Source: Sphingopyxis sp. Root154
Lineage (GTDB): Bacteria; Pseudomonadota; Alphaproteobacteria; Sphingomonadales; Sphingomonadaceae
Reading direction: 5' to 3'
NCBI RefSeq assembly: GCF_001427105.1
Contig: NZ_LMGI01000002.1
Span: 2,022,450 to 2,086,449, forward strand
Length of the DNA stretch: 64,000 nt
The position numbers and the translations under genes were made by a program. Under the pieces are notes generated by a model. It searched no databases and was not told where the DNA came from. It saw only the letters and a program-made list of their open reading frames with translations. Each line of letters opens with the position of its first letter. The first letter of the stretch is position 1. This document shows positions 41,751-50,196 of the stretch, piece by piece.

Positions 41751-41878
41751 GAGCCGGCCAACGAAATAGAAACGGGAAGGCGGCTGACGCGGCCACGAGG
41801 GCTGGCCATCAGGCGCAATCTCCATGGGAAATCATTGGCGAGCGGGCGACAGGCCGCCGCTGACGTGGGAGGATGAAG

Positions 41879-44494
41879 ATGGCTATTCAGGCAAGGCGGG
41901 GCGTCCGGACATTGACGAAACTGGCAGGCGGGGCATCGCTCGCGGCGCTGGCGCTGGCGCTGTCGCCGGCCTATGCGCAGGATGCGGCGGCTCCGGCCGC
42001 CGATGACGCGATCGTAGTGACCGGTATCCGGGCGTCGCTCGAACGCGCGGCCGACATCAAGCGTGAAGCCGACCAGGTCATGGACGTCATCACCGCCGAA
42101 GATGTCGGAAAGCTGCCCGACGCCAACGTCGCCGAGGCGCTTCAGCGCGTCACCGGCGTCCAGATCACCCGGGTCTTCGGCGAAGGCCAGTCGGTGTCGG
42201 TGCGCGGGCTGCAACAGGTTCGCGTCGAGGTCGACGGCCGCACGCTGCTCGGCTGGTCGGCGCGCCTTTCGCCGCCCGAGAATGACCAGCTCGGCCGCTC
42301 GTCGGGGCTCGATTCGGTGCCCTCGAGCCTGTTCGGCCGTCTCGAGGTGCGCAAGTCGCCGCTCGCGAGCAATGCCGAGGGCGGACTTGGCGGCACGGTC
42401 AATCTTGTCACGCCGAAGCCGCTGTCATTCAAGGAACCGACGATCTCGGTCCGCGCGCAGGGCGTCTATTCGGAAAATTCGAAAAAGTTCGAACCCGCGA
42501 TCACTGGCTTCGCGACGACCAAATTCGCCGATGACCGCATCGGCGTCATGATCGCGGGCGAATATCAGAAACGCACGTCGATGACGCAGACGTTCGAGCG
42601 CAACAACTTCCTCAACCGGACCTATACCGGCACGGGCGGCGGCGTGGTCCCGACCCCGGTGCTGCTGCAATATGAGCAGTTCACCGTCGACCGTTCGCGG
42701 CTCGGTCTCAACGGGGCGATCCAGTTCGAAGTGACGCCCGAATTCACCGTCACCGCCGACGCGCTCTATTCGAAGCTCAAGACCGGGCGGCGGCAGGACT
42801 TTTTCGCCTTCCGCCTGCCGACCGGGAACAATCCCGTCACCAACCGCGTCGTCGAGGAGGGCATGGCCGTTGCGGGCAATGCCAACGGCACCGTCACCAC
42901 CGCGGGGCAGATCCGAAACGAGCCGACCGAAAGCTTCCTCTATGGCCTCAACGGCAAATATGAAGGCGACAACGGGCTGACGATCGAAGCCGACGGCTAT
43001 TACAGCAAGGGCACGATCGACCAGACGATCCAGATCATCACCTTGCAGGGCACCGCGCTCGTCCCCGGCGCGTTCGATTTCCGCGACACGACGATCCCGT
43101 CGCTGACGCTGACCGGTCCGTTCAACCCCACCAATTACGCATCCTATAATCCCGCGACCAACGGCGTGCGCAGCAACCGCCTGATCGGCCTGCTCGACGA
43201 ATATACGGGCAAGCTCGACGTCAGCTATGAAACCGGCGGCGTCACGATCGCGGCGGGGGTTCGTTACACCGACCTGCATGCGCGCTCGAACGCGTTCCGC
43301 AGCCAGGTCACCCCGACGCGCGCCGAGATCGAGCCTTACCTCAAGCTCATCGATGCGGGCGATTTCCTGTCGGACATTCCGGGGACATTTCCGCGCGGCT
43401 TTTTGAGCACCGCGCCGACCTTCGACTATGTCTTTACCCGCGCGCAGGCGGCAGAGCCGAACCCGAATGCGAACGGGCGCTCGACTTTGCTGCCCAATTT
43501 GCAGCGCGACTATGACTTCAGCGAAAAGACGCTCGCGGGTTATCTGATGGTGTCTGGCGAGGGCGAGATTGCCGGCATCCCGTACAAGGCCAATGCCGGC
43601 GTGCGCATCGCGTCGACACGGCTGTCGGTCGACTCCTATGTCAACGTCGGCACGGTCAGCACGCTGCGCACGGACAGGAACCGCTATACGAATATACTGC
43701 CCAGCGCGAACGTCGCGTTCAATATCACCGACGACTTCCTGATCCGCGTGTCGGGGTCGCAGACGATGCAGCGCGCATCGATCGCGGATCTTTCGCCGTC
43801 GACTTTCTTCAACGCGACGAACCTGTCGGTCACCGGCGGCAATGTGAATCTCGAACCGCCGGTCTCGACGCAGGCCGATGTCAGCTTCGAATATTATACC
43901 GGCAAGAGCTCGCTGATCTCGGGCGCCGTCTTCTACAAGGACGTCAAGAATTTCATCGCGAGCTTTGTCACTACCGGCGTCGATACAACCCTCGACCCGC
44001 AGGGCCGCGAGCTGACTTTCTCGCGTCCCGAGAACCTCTCGAGCGCGAAGATCAAGGGTTTCGAAATCGGCATCCAGCAGTTCATGGATTTCCTGCCGTC
44101 ACCGCTCGACGGTTTCGGGGTGATCGCGAACTACACTTACTCGGATTCGGAAGACAGCGCGGGCTTCCCGCTCGTGGCGGTGTCGAAGAACAGCTATAAT
44201 CTCGTCGGCCTTTACGAGAAGGGGCCCTTCTCGGCGCGTATCGCGTATAATTACCGCGACGAGGCGGTGTTCGAATTCTCCGAGGGGCGGCCGAGCTTTG
44301 TCGGCTCGCGCTCGCAGCTCGACGCGCAGGTCGGGCTCGACATCACGAAGAATATCGCGCTGTCGCTCCAGGCGCAGAATCTGATGCCGAAGAAATCGGC
44401 GACGACCGAGTATAGCAATTTCAACACGACCGCGCTCAACAGCTATGCCCTGTCCGAGCGGCGTTTCTCGGTCGGCGTGCGCGCGAAGTTTTAA
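41879..44494 (+). CDS. TonB-dependent receptor 1 (pectin-product uptake, inferred)
   Basis: An outer-membrane TonB-dependent transporter of about 871 aa. It has a signal peptide (ending about SPAYA), a TonB-box-like DDAIVVTG, a plug domain (DQVMDVITAEDVGKLPDANVAEALQRVTGVQI; VRGLQQVRVEVDGR) and a 22-strand-type barrel ending SVGVRAKF. It resembles the large Caulobacter/Xanthomonas type receptors for plant oligosaccharides. GGGAGG lies 6 nt before the ATG used; an ATG at 41873 abuts that site. The control region with LacI and GntR-type boxes and the next gene suggest uptake of uronate oligomers, but the substrate is inferred. Confidence 0.9.
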   Translation: MAIQARRGVRTLTKLAGGASLAALALALSPAYAQDAAAPAADDAIVVTGIRASLERAADIKREADQVMDVITAEDVGKLPDANVAEALQRVTGVQITRVFGEGQSVSVRGLQQVRVEVDGRTLLGWSARLSPPENDQLGRSSGLDSVPSSLFGRLEVRKSPLASNAEGGLGGTVNLVTPKPLSFKEPTISVRAQGVYSENSKKFEPAITGFATTKFADDRIGVMIAGEYQKRTSMTQTFERNNFLNRTYTGTGGGVVPTPVLLQYEQFTVDRSRLGLNGAIQFEVTPEFTVTADALYSKLKTGRRQDFFAFRLPTGNNPVTNRVVEEGMAVAGNANGTVTTAGQIRNEPTESFLYGLNGKYEGDNGLTIEADGYYSKGTIDQTIQIITLQGTALVPGAFDFRDTTIPSLTLTGPFNPTNYASYNPATNGVRSNRLIGLLDEYTGKLDVSYETGGVTIAAGVRYTDLHARSNAFRSQVTPTRAEIEPYLKLIDAGDFLSDIPGTFPRGFLSTAPTFDYVFTRAQAAEPNPNANGRSTLLPNLQRDYDFSEKTLAGYLMVSGEGEIAGIPYKANAGVRIASTRLSVDSYVNVGTVSTLRTDRNRYTNILPSANVAFNITDDFLIRVSGSQTMQRASIADLSPSTFFNATNLSVTGGNVNLEPPVSTQADVSFEYYTGKSSLISGAVFYKDVKNFIASFVTTGVDTTLDPQGRELTFSRPENLSSAKIKGFEIGIQQFMDFLPSPLDGFGVIANYTYSDSEDSAGFPLVAVSKNSYNLVGLYEKGPFSARIAYNYRDEAVFEFSEGRPSFVGSRSQLDAQVGLDITKNIALSLQAQNLMPKKSATTEYSNFNTTALNSYALSERRFSVGVRAKF

Positions 44495-44504
44495 AGAGGT
44501 CCCC

Positions 44505-44537
44505 GGCATGGCGGTGTGGGTCGCTCGCCGCCATGCC
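44505..44537 (+). repeat. 10-bp stem hairpin after TonB receptor 1
   Basis: GGCATGGCGG and CCGCCATGCC with a 13-nt loop, 10 nt after the stop and without a T-run. It may cap the receptor mRNA or give partial termination before the next gene. Confidence 0.55.
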
Positions 44538-44580
44538 AAAGGGGTAATGCCAAACGGGGCCGCAGGGAGTGTATCGGGTT

Positions 44581-46260
44581 ATGATTTCGGGTGATCGGCG
44601 TGCGCGCCTCGTTTCGGTTTTGACGCTCGGCGCGGCGCTGACTTTTCCCTTGCAGGCGCAACCGGCGCAACTGCCCAAAATCCTCTCCGATCCCGCGACC
44701 GCGGCGGCGAACCCGCTGCCCGATTTCAGCTATGCGGGCTATGGCTTCGGCCTCGCGCCGATCCCAGCCGACGCCGGAACGATCGTTGACGTGACCACGC
44801 ATGGCGCGATCCCCGACGACGGGCTCGACGATACAAAAGCGGTGCTGCGCGCGCTCGCCGCGGCGAATGCGGTCAAGGGCAAGGTCACGCTGCGCTTCCC
44901 CAGGGGGCGCACGCAGATCACCGAGGTGCTGCGGATCACGCGCAGCGACATCACGCTCGACGGTGCGGGCAACGGGCCGGGCGGCAGCGAGCTGTGGTTC
45001 CCGCGCCCGCTGAAGCTCATCGACAAAAGCCACGATTTTGACGAGCTGCGCGAATATATGGTGCGCGAGAAGAAGCAGCAGGTCGAGCCCGAGCATAATA
45101 TCGACTATCTCTTCACCGAATATACCTGGTCCGGCGGGATGATCTATGTCGCGCCCGAGGGCAGCCGCCCGGTTTCCTATGACGCTAGCAAAGATGTTCG
45201 TGACCCGGTGCTCGCGAACGGCGTTACGGGCAAGCAGTTCGGCCGCACGCTGAGCGTCGACGATGCCGCAAAGCTCAAGGTTGGCGACGTCGTGCAACTG
45301 CAATGGTTTTCGGTCGACGGGCCGAAGAGCCAGATCCTGAAATCGCTTTACGGCGACACCGACCTCTCGATCGGGTCGCACCACTGGACCTCGCCGAACC
45401 GGCCGGTGGTGGTGCAGGCCACGCGTGTAACGGCGGTTCGCGGCAAGACGGTGACGCTCGGCGATCCTTTGCTCCACGAAGTGCGTGCCGACCAGCCTGC
45501 TGTGCTCGCCGACTGGAAGCATCTGACGAACGTCGGCATCCAGAATCTGCGGCTGCAATTTCCCGAAGCGCCGGCGTTCGGCCATCATCTCGAACAGGGT
45601 TACAACGGTATCTATATGACCGGCGTGTTCGATGGCTGGGTCAAAAAGCTCACGATCGATCGTTCGGACAGCGGCATCCTCACCGACAATGCCGCGAGCC
45701 TGACGATCGCCGACATCACCACGACGGGCGACCGCCGCGCGCATTATTCGGTGCACGTCGGCGCGGTGCACAATGTGCTCGTCAAGGATCTGAAGGTCGA
45801 GAACCCCGTCGTCCATCCGGTGAGCATCAACACGCGCTCGACGCGGTCGGTGTTCCTGCGCTCGATCGTGGGCACAGAGGCGATCATCGACCAGCACAGC
45901 GGGTCGAACCACCAGAATCTGTTCGATGCGATCGAGATGGATATCGATCCGAAGCTGGTGAAGGGCGCGTGGCAATATCAGCTGTGGGTCGGCGGCGGCG
46001 CGCCATATTGGAAGCCGGGGCACGGCCTTTACAACACGCTGTGGAACGCGAAGCTGGTGATGCCCGAAAGCGTTCCCGCCGATGTGACGGTCGCGATTAC
46101 CAGCGGGCTCGAAGGCCCCGGCGAGCGGATCGTCGGGTTGCATGCGAACCGCCGGATCAGCGTCAGCTACAACCCCGTCCCCTACATCGAGGGCACGGGG
46201 CATGCCGTGGACGCGGCGCCGTCGCTCTACGAATATCAGCTCGCCCGTCGGCGCCGCTGA
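44581..46260 (+). CDS. Secreted parallel beta-helix protein, putative polysaccharide-active enzyme
   Basis: A 559-aa protein with a Sec signal peptide (RRARLVSVLTLGAALTFPLQA). A pectate-lyase-3-like N-terminal repeat follows (VDVTTHGAIPDDGLDDTKAVLRAL; LRFPRGRTQITEVLRITRSDITLDGAG), then further beta-helix coils (NVGIQNLRLQF; GVFDGWVKKLTIDRSDSGILTDNAASLTIADITTTG; SVHVGAVHNVLVKDL). It follows a TonB receptor and faces the pectin regulator, so a role in pectin or related polyuronate breakdown is likely. I recognise no known catalytic signature and cannot assign a CAZy family. The ATG at 44581 begins a good signal peptide; a GTG at 44569 abuts the GGGAG site. Confidence 0.8.
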   Translation: MISGDRRARLVSVLTLGAALTFPLQAQPAQLPKILSDPATAAANPLPDFSYAGYGFGLAPIPADAGTIVDVTTHGAIPDDGLDDTKAVLRALAAANAVKGKVTLRFPRGRTQITEVLRITRSDITLDGAGNGPGGSELWFPRPLKLIDKSHDFDELREYMVREKKQQVEPEHNIDYLFTEYTWSGGMIYVAPEGSRPVSYDASKDVRDPVLANGVTGKQFGRTLSVDDAAKLKVGDVVQLQWFSVDGPKSQILKSLYGDTDLSIGSHHWTSPNRPVVVQATRVTAVRGKTVTLGDPLLHEVRADQPAVLADWKHLTNVGIQNLRLQFPEAPAFGHHLEQGYNGIYMTGVFDGWVKKLTIDRSDSGILTDNAASLTIADITTTGDRRAHYSVHVGAVHNVLVKDLKVENPVVHPVSINTRSTRSVFLRSIVGTEAIIDQHSGSNHQNLFDAIEMDIDPKLVKGAWQYQLWVGGGAPYWKPGHGLYNTLWNAKLVMPESVPADVTVAITSGLEGPGERIVGLHANRRISVSYNPVPYIEGTGHAVDAAPSLYEYQLARRRR

Positions 46261-46264
46261 CCCT

Positions 46265-47314
46265 CTAATTCGCCGAAGGCGGGGCGACCGACTGGCGTTC
46301 GACAAAGGTCGACGCAAGAACCGCCCCCTCGGCGACCTTGGCGCCCGGGGCGAGAAAATCGGGCACGAGCGTTTGCGCGGCGCGGACACCCATCTCGTGG
46401 ATCGGCCAGCGCACCGTGCTGAGCGCGGGCCAGATATGCGTCGCGGTCGGGCTGTCGTCGAAGCCGATGATCGAAAGCTGCTCCGGCACCTTCACGCCCT
46501 TGCTGTGCGCGACGCTCATCACGCCGGCCGCCATCTCGTCGTTCGAGCAGAAGATCGCTGTCGGCGGGGTAGCGAGCGACAGCAGGGCTTCGCCGGCCTC
46601 GATGCCAGCGGTATAGCGGTAATTGCCGGGCGCGTTGAATGCGGGAGGAAGGTCGAGTCCCGCCTCCGCCAGCGCTTCGAGAAAGCCCGTTTCGCGCTCG
46701 GCGGCCGAACGGAAGCCGACGGGACCGCGCACGAAACCGATGCGGCGGTGGCCGAGCGCGATCAATCGGCGCACCGCTTCGGCCACAACCTCGCGATCGT
46801 TCGACGAAATACAATGTTTCGCATCGTCGAGCGGCGCCGACCCGATGCGGACATAGCGCACGCCCAGATTCTCGCAGAGCGCGGCAAGGTCGTCATTCTC
46901 GGAGATCGGCGGCAGCAGCAGCGCGCCGATCGGCCGCTGTTTCTCGAGGAAGGTGCGCACGTCGTCGAGCATCTTGTCCGACCCGCGATCGACGGGGCGG
47001 ACGAGCAGCGCAAGGTCGCTGTCCTTGATCGCGTCGAGCACGCCGCGCTGGAAATTGAGCACCGTCTGCGCGTTCGGATTGTCGTGAAGCAGCGCGATCA
47101 GGAAGTTGCGCCGAAAGGCGAGTGCGCGCGCCTGCGGATTGGGCACGAAACCCAATTGTTCGATCGCCCTTTCGACAGCCGCGCGCGTCTTGTCGGTCAG
47201 GAATTCGGAGCGGTTGATCACCCGGCTCACGGTCTTTTTCGAAACCCCCGCAAGCGCCGCGACGTCGTTGATCGTCGGCTGCTTGCCCCCCGGCCCCTTA
47301 TTCTGTGCCGCCAT
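46265..47314 (-). CDS. LacI-family transcriptional regulator of the pectin locus
   Basis: A 349-aa LacI/GalR regulator. The N-terminal helix-turn-helix and hinge are clear (TINDVAALAGVSKKTVSRVINRSEFLTDKTRAAVERAIEQLGFVPNPQARAL), followed by a periplasmic-binding-like sugar domain (SENDDLAALCENLGVRYVRIG; ERETGFLEALAEAGL; AIFCSNDEMAAGVM; IIGFDDSPTATHIWPALSTVRWP). The frame is open upstream to 47446, but the helix-turn-helix position supports the ATG at 47314. It is divergent from kduI, with an ACCGGT operator in the shared region. It is the only regulator gene seen in the pectin cluster and probably binds the five such sites. Confidence 0.92.
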   Translation of the reverse strand: MAAQNKGPGGKQPTINDVAALAGVSKKTVSRVINRSEFLTDKTRAAVERAIEQLGFVPNPQARALAFRRNFLIALLHDNPNAQTVLNFQRGVLDAIKDSDLALLVRPVDRGSDKMLDDVRTFLEKQRPIGALLLPPISENDDLAALCENLGVRYVRIGSAPLDDAKHCISSNDREVVAEAVRRLIALGHRRIGFVRGPVGFRSAAERETGFLEALAEAGLDLPPAFNAPGNYRYTAGIEAGEALLSLATPPTAIFCSNDEMAAGVMSVAHSKGVKVPEQLSIIGFDDSPTATHIWPALSTVRWPIHEMGVRAAQTLVPDFLAPGAKVAEGAVLASTFVERQSVAPPSAN

Positions 47315-47418
47315 ATTCTGTCTTTCCCCTGCAAGCTCTGGCCCGGCTCGCGCTTTGCAATGCTGATGGGCGCTCGAAAGCGTAAAATCAACCGCCCGGC
47401 GGGGGTGCCAACACCTCT

Positions 47419-47433
47419 TGACACCGGTTACCA
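47419..47433. promoter_or_regulatory. LacI-type operator 2 (lacI-like gene/kduI)
   Basis: TGACACCGGTTACCA, identical over 15 bp to operator 1. It overlaps a perfect TTGACA -35 hexamer (47418-47423) of the probable kduI promoter and lies between the divergent regulator and kduI. Confidence 0.8.
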
Positions 47434-47484
47434 TCAAAACTAGCAAGGCGGCAAGCCAGAAATCTCGAGCGAGGATGCGATCCC

Positions 47485-48327
47485 ATGTTTTCCAAGACCT
47501 ATTACGCCACCCATCCCGTGATGATGGAGGAAGTGTCGAACGCGGAGCTTCGCGATCGCTATCTGATCCAGAACCTGTTCAGTGAAGGCGAGTGCGTCCT
47601 CAACTACACCCATGCCGACCGCTTCGTGATCGGCGGGGTTGCCGTTGGTTCGGCGCCGGTGAAGCTGCCCGCGCAGAGTGAGCCGCCGTCGGCCGCGGGC
47701 CACCCGTTCCTCGAACGCCGCGAGCTCGCGATCGTCAACGTCTCTTCGGTGGAAGGCACCGTCACTGTCGACGGCGAGAGCTTCACGCTCGGCAACAAGG
47801 ATTGCCTCTATGTGACGATGGGCGCGAAGGACGTCGAATTCGCGGGCGAAGGCGCGCGCTATTATCTTGCGTCGTGCCCGGCGCACAAGGCGTTCACGAC
47901 GCGCAAGCTCGGGATCGCCGACGCCAATGCGCTCGATCGCGGGAGCCTCGCCGAATCGAACGAACGCACGATCTTCCAGCTCGTCATCCCCGGCGTGTGC
48001 GACAGCGCGCAGCTCGTCATGGGGCTGACCGTGCTCAAGGAAGGCAGCGTCTGGAACACGATGCCGCCGCACATCCACGAACGCCGCAGCGAGATTTATT
48101 TCTATTTCGAACTCGACAATGTCGATACCGACCGCGTCATGCATTTCATGGGCGAGGGCGAGGCGACGCGCCACATCGTCATGCAGAATGAGGAAGCGGT
48201 GATCTCGCCGCCCTGGTCGATCCACATGGGTGCGGGCACCAAAGCCTATGCCTTCATCTGGGCGATGGCGGGCGAGAATCAGGACTATACCGACATGAAC
48301 GTCCTCGACATCTGTCAGTTGTCGTAA
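47485..48327 (+). CDS. kduI: 5-dehydro-4-deoxy-D-glucuronate isomerase KduI
   Basis: KduI isomerises 5-keto-4-deoxyuronate, from unsaturated pectin fragments, to 2,5-diketo-3-deoxygluconate in the cytoplasm. The 280-aa product has the full-length cupin fold. Metal ligands are visible: H196, H198 and E203 in [16 protein letters not shown], and H247 in PPWSIHMG. N-terminal [21 protein letters not shown] is also typical. Length matches the family. kduD follows after a REP-like spacer. Confidence 0.97.
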   Translation: MFSKTYYATHPVMMEEVSNAELRDRYLIQNLFSEGECVLNYTHADRFVIGGVAVGSAPVKLPAQSEPPSAAGHPFLERRELAIVNVSSVEGTVTVDGESFTLGNKDCLYVTMGAKDVEFAGEGARYYLASCPAHKAFTTRKLGIADANALDRGSLAESNERTIFQLVIPGVCDSAQLVMGLTVLKEGSVWNTMPPHIHERRSEIYFYFELDNVDTDRVMHFMGEGEATRHIVMQNEEAVISPPWSIHMGAGTKAYAFIWAMAGENQDYTDMNVLDICQLS

Positions 48328-48337
48328 TCCATTCATC

Positions 48338-48404
48338 GTCACCCCGAACTTGATCCGGGGTCCAGACAACGCCGCTGAAATGGATGCCGGATCAAGTCCG
48401 GCAT
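48338..48404. repeat. REP-like double hairpin between kduI and kduD
   Basis: Two adjacent inverted repeats: CCCCG-N8-CGGGG-type (48342-48360) and ATGCCGGA-TCAAG-TCCGGCAT (48384-48404). They are flanked by GTCACCCCG and ATGACG, typical of dispersed sphingomonad intergenic repeats. Confidence 0.7.
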
Positions 48405-48426
48405 GACGAAGGGTAGGAAGATGCAA

Positions 48427-49173
48427 ATGTTCGACCTCACAGGAAAAGTCGCGCTCGTCACCGGCGCCAACACGGGCATCGGGCAGGGGATCGCGCTTGC
48501 GCTCGCCGAAGCGGGCGCCGACGTCGCCGCCGCGGGCCGCTCGCCCGCCGATGAGACCGTCGGCAAGGTGCGCGGGCTGGGCCGCCGCGGCGAGAATTTC
48601 GCCGCCGACCTGTCGAGCGTCGGTGCGGTGCAGCCGCTCGTCGATGCGGTGCTCGCCGAGTTCGGACGGATCGACATCCTCGTCAACAATGCCGGCATCA
48701 TCCGCCGCGCCGACGCGGTCGACTTCACCGAGGCCGACTGGGACGCGGTGATGGACACCAATCTCAAGACGCTCTTCTTCCTGTGCCAGAGCGTGGGGCG
48801 CCACATGATCGCGCGCGGGTCGGGCAAGATCATCAACATCGCCTCGATGCTGACCTTTCAGGGCGGCATCCGCGTGCCGAGCTATACTGCCTCCAAATCG
48901 GGGGTCGGCGGGCTCACCAAGCTGCTCGCGAACGAATGGGCGGCAAAGGGCGTGCAGGTCAACGCGATCGCACCCGGCTATATTGCGACGAACAACACCG
49001 CCGCGCTGCAGGGCGACGAGACGCGCAACCGCCAGATCATCGAGCGTATCCCCGCGGGGCGCTGGGGCGACCCCGCCGACATCGGCGGCGCCGCGATCTT
49101 CCTCGCGTCATCGGCGTCGGACTATGTGCAGGGCCATATCCTCGCCGTCGACGGCGGCTGGCTCGCGCGCTAG
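48427..49173 (+). CDS. kduD: 2-deoxy-D-gluconate 3-dehydrogenase KduD
   Basis: KduD is the short-chain dehydrogenase that reduces 2,5-diketo-3-deoxygluconate to 2-keto-3-deoxygluconate. The ~248-aa product has the Rossmann motif TGANTGIGQG near residue 13, NNAGI, and the catalytic S-Y-K set (IASMLTF...YTASKSG). NAIAPGYIATNNTAAL and the C-terminal VDGGWLAR are typical. The ATG at 48427 has AGGA about 8 nt upstream and gives the family start MFDLTGKVALVTG; 48421 is too close. It sits between kduI and kdgK. Confidence 0.94.
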   Translation: MFDLTGKVALVTGANTGIGQGIALALAEAGADVAAAGRSPADETVGKVRGLGRRGENFAADLSSVGAVQPLVDAVLAEFGRIDILVNNAGIIRRADAVDFTEADWDAVMDTNLKTLFFLCQSVGRHMIARGSGKIINIASMLTFQGGIRVPSYTASKSGVGGLTKLLANEWAAKGVQVNAIAPGYIATNNTAALQGDETRNRQIIERIPAGRWGDPADIGGAAIFLASSASDYVQGHILAVDGGWLAR

Positions 49174-49182
49174 CATCGGGCC

Positions 49183-50196
49183 ATGTCCTCCGGCCGCCTT
49201 GTCTTTTTCGGCGAACTGCTGATCCGCCTCACCGCGCCGGGCAACGAGCTTCTGATGCAGTCGCCGTCGCTCGCGCTCCATGTCGGCGGGGCGGAGGCGA
49301 ATGTCGCGATCGGCCTCGCGCACCTTGGCCACGATTGCGCGATGGTCAGCCGCGTTCCTTCGAATGCACTGGGTCGCGGAGCCGTGGCTACGGTACGCGG
49401 CGCGGGCGTCGATTGTGCCGCCGTCACCAGCGGGACGGGGCGCATGGGGCTCTATTTCCTCAGCGTCGGCGCAGGGCTGCGCGCGTCGGAGATCGTCTAC
49501 GATCGTGCGGGGTCGAGCTTTGCCGCAACGGGGCCCGACGATTATGATTTCGACCGCTTGCTGGCGGGCGCGGGCCTGCTCCACCTCTCGGGCATCACCC
49601 CCGCGCTCGGGCCGCGCTCGGCCGAAGCAACGCTCGCGGCGGCGCGTGCGGCAAAACGGCTTGGCGTCCCCGTCAGCTTTGACGGCAATTACCGCGCGAT
49701 GTTGTGGGAGGCGTGGGACAGCGATCCGCGCACGATCCTCTCCGAACTGATCGGCACCACAGACATCCTCTTCGGCAACCACCGCGATCTCTCGCTCGTG
49801 CTCGGCAAGGAATTCAGCGGCGAGGGCGAGGACCGGCGGCGCGAAGCTGCCGAAGCGGGTTTCGCGGCGTTCCCCGGCCTCCAGCTGATTGCATCGACCG
49901 CGCGCCATACGGCCACCGCAGATCATCACCGCATCGCGGCGCGCGTCGACCTGCGCGGCGGCGGCTATCAGACCCCCGAGATCGACGTCACCGGCATCGT
50001 CGACCGCATCGGCGCGGGCGATGCCTTTGCCGCGGGCGTACTCCATGCGCATCTGTCGGGCGGCGATGCGCGTGCGATGGCGGAATCGGGCCTTGCGCTC
50101 ACCTGCCTCAAACATTCGCTGCCGGGCGACGCGAGCCGTTTCGGGCAGGCCGATATCGACGCCTTCCACGGCGGCGGGCTCGATGTCCGGCGCTGA
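49183..50196 (+). CDS. kdgK: 2-keto-3-deoxygluconate kinase (PfkB family)
   Basis: KdgK phosphorylates 2-keto-3-deoxygluconate to KDPG for the Entner-Doudoroff aldolase. The 337-aa PfkB-fold protein has an N-terminal substrate region (FFGELLIRLTAPG; LHVGGAEANVAIGLAHLG) and the C-terminal signature GIVDRIGAGDAFAAGVLHA with the catalytic aspartate. Its place after kduI-kduD supports KDG as substrate. A fructokinase-like role is possible but less likely. The 3' end overlaps the next gene by 14 nt. Confidence 0.9.
   Translation: MSSGRLVFFGELLIRLTAPGNELLMQSPSLALHVGGAEANVAIGLAHLGHDCAMVSRVPSNALGRGAVATVRGAGVDCAAVTSGTGRMGLYFLSVGAGLRASEIVYDRAGSSFAATGPDDYDFDRLLAGAGLLHLSGITPALGPRSAEATLAAARAAKRLGVPVSFDGNYRAMLWEAWDSDPRTILSELIGTTDILFGNHRDLSLVLGKEFSGEGEDRRREAAEAGFAAFPGLQLIASTARHTATADHHRIAARVDLRGGGYQTPEIDVTGIVDRIGAGDAFAAGVLHAHLSGGDARAMAESGLALTCLKHSLPGDASRFGQADIDAFHGGGLDVRR

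Larger units (their letters stand above)
41524..41878. other. 355-nt control region between efflux operon and TonB receptor
   Basis: No gene is seen. It contains two TTGTCATACAA boxes 20 bp apart, a TTGACA -35-like hexamer at 41703-41708, a LacI-type operator at 41736-41750 and a ribosome site GGGAGG just before the receptor ATG. The left part (41524-41640) should also carry the promoter of the divergent efflux operon, but I could not identify it. Confidence 0.6.

Noticed and set aside
42010..42040. ACCGGT core inside the TonB receptor 1 coding region (also near 61538 in the hydratase gene)
   Set aside because: Only the hexamer is present, without the flanking TGACA/TTACC bases, and it encodes conserved protein sequence.
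48328..48426. CRISPR-like or riboswitch structure between kduI and kduD
   Set aside because: Only two dissimilar hairpins occur, with no repeated spacer pattern; they look like dispersed REP-like elements.
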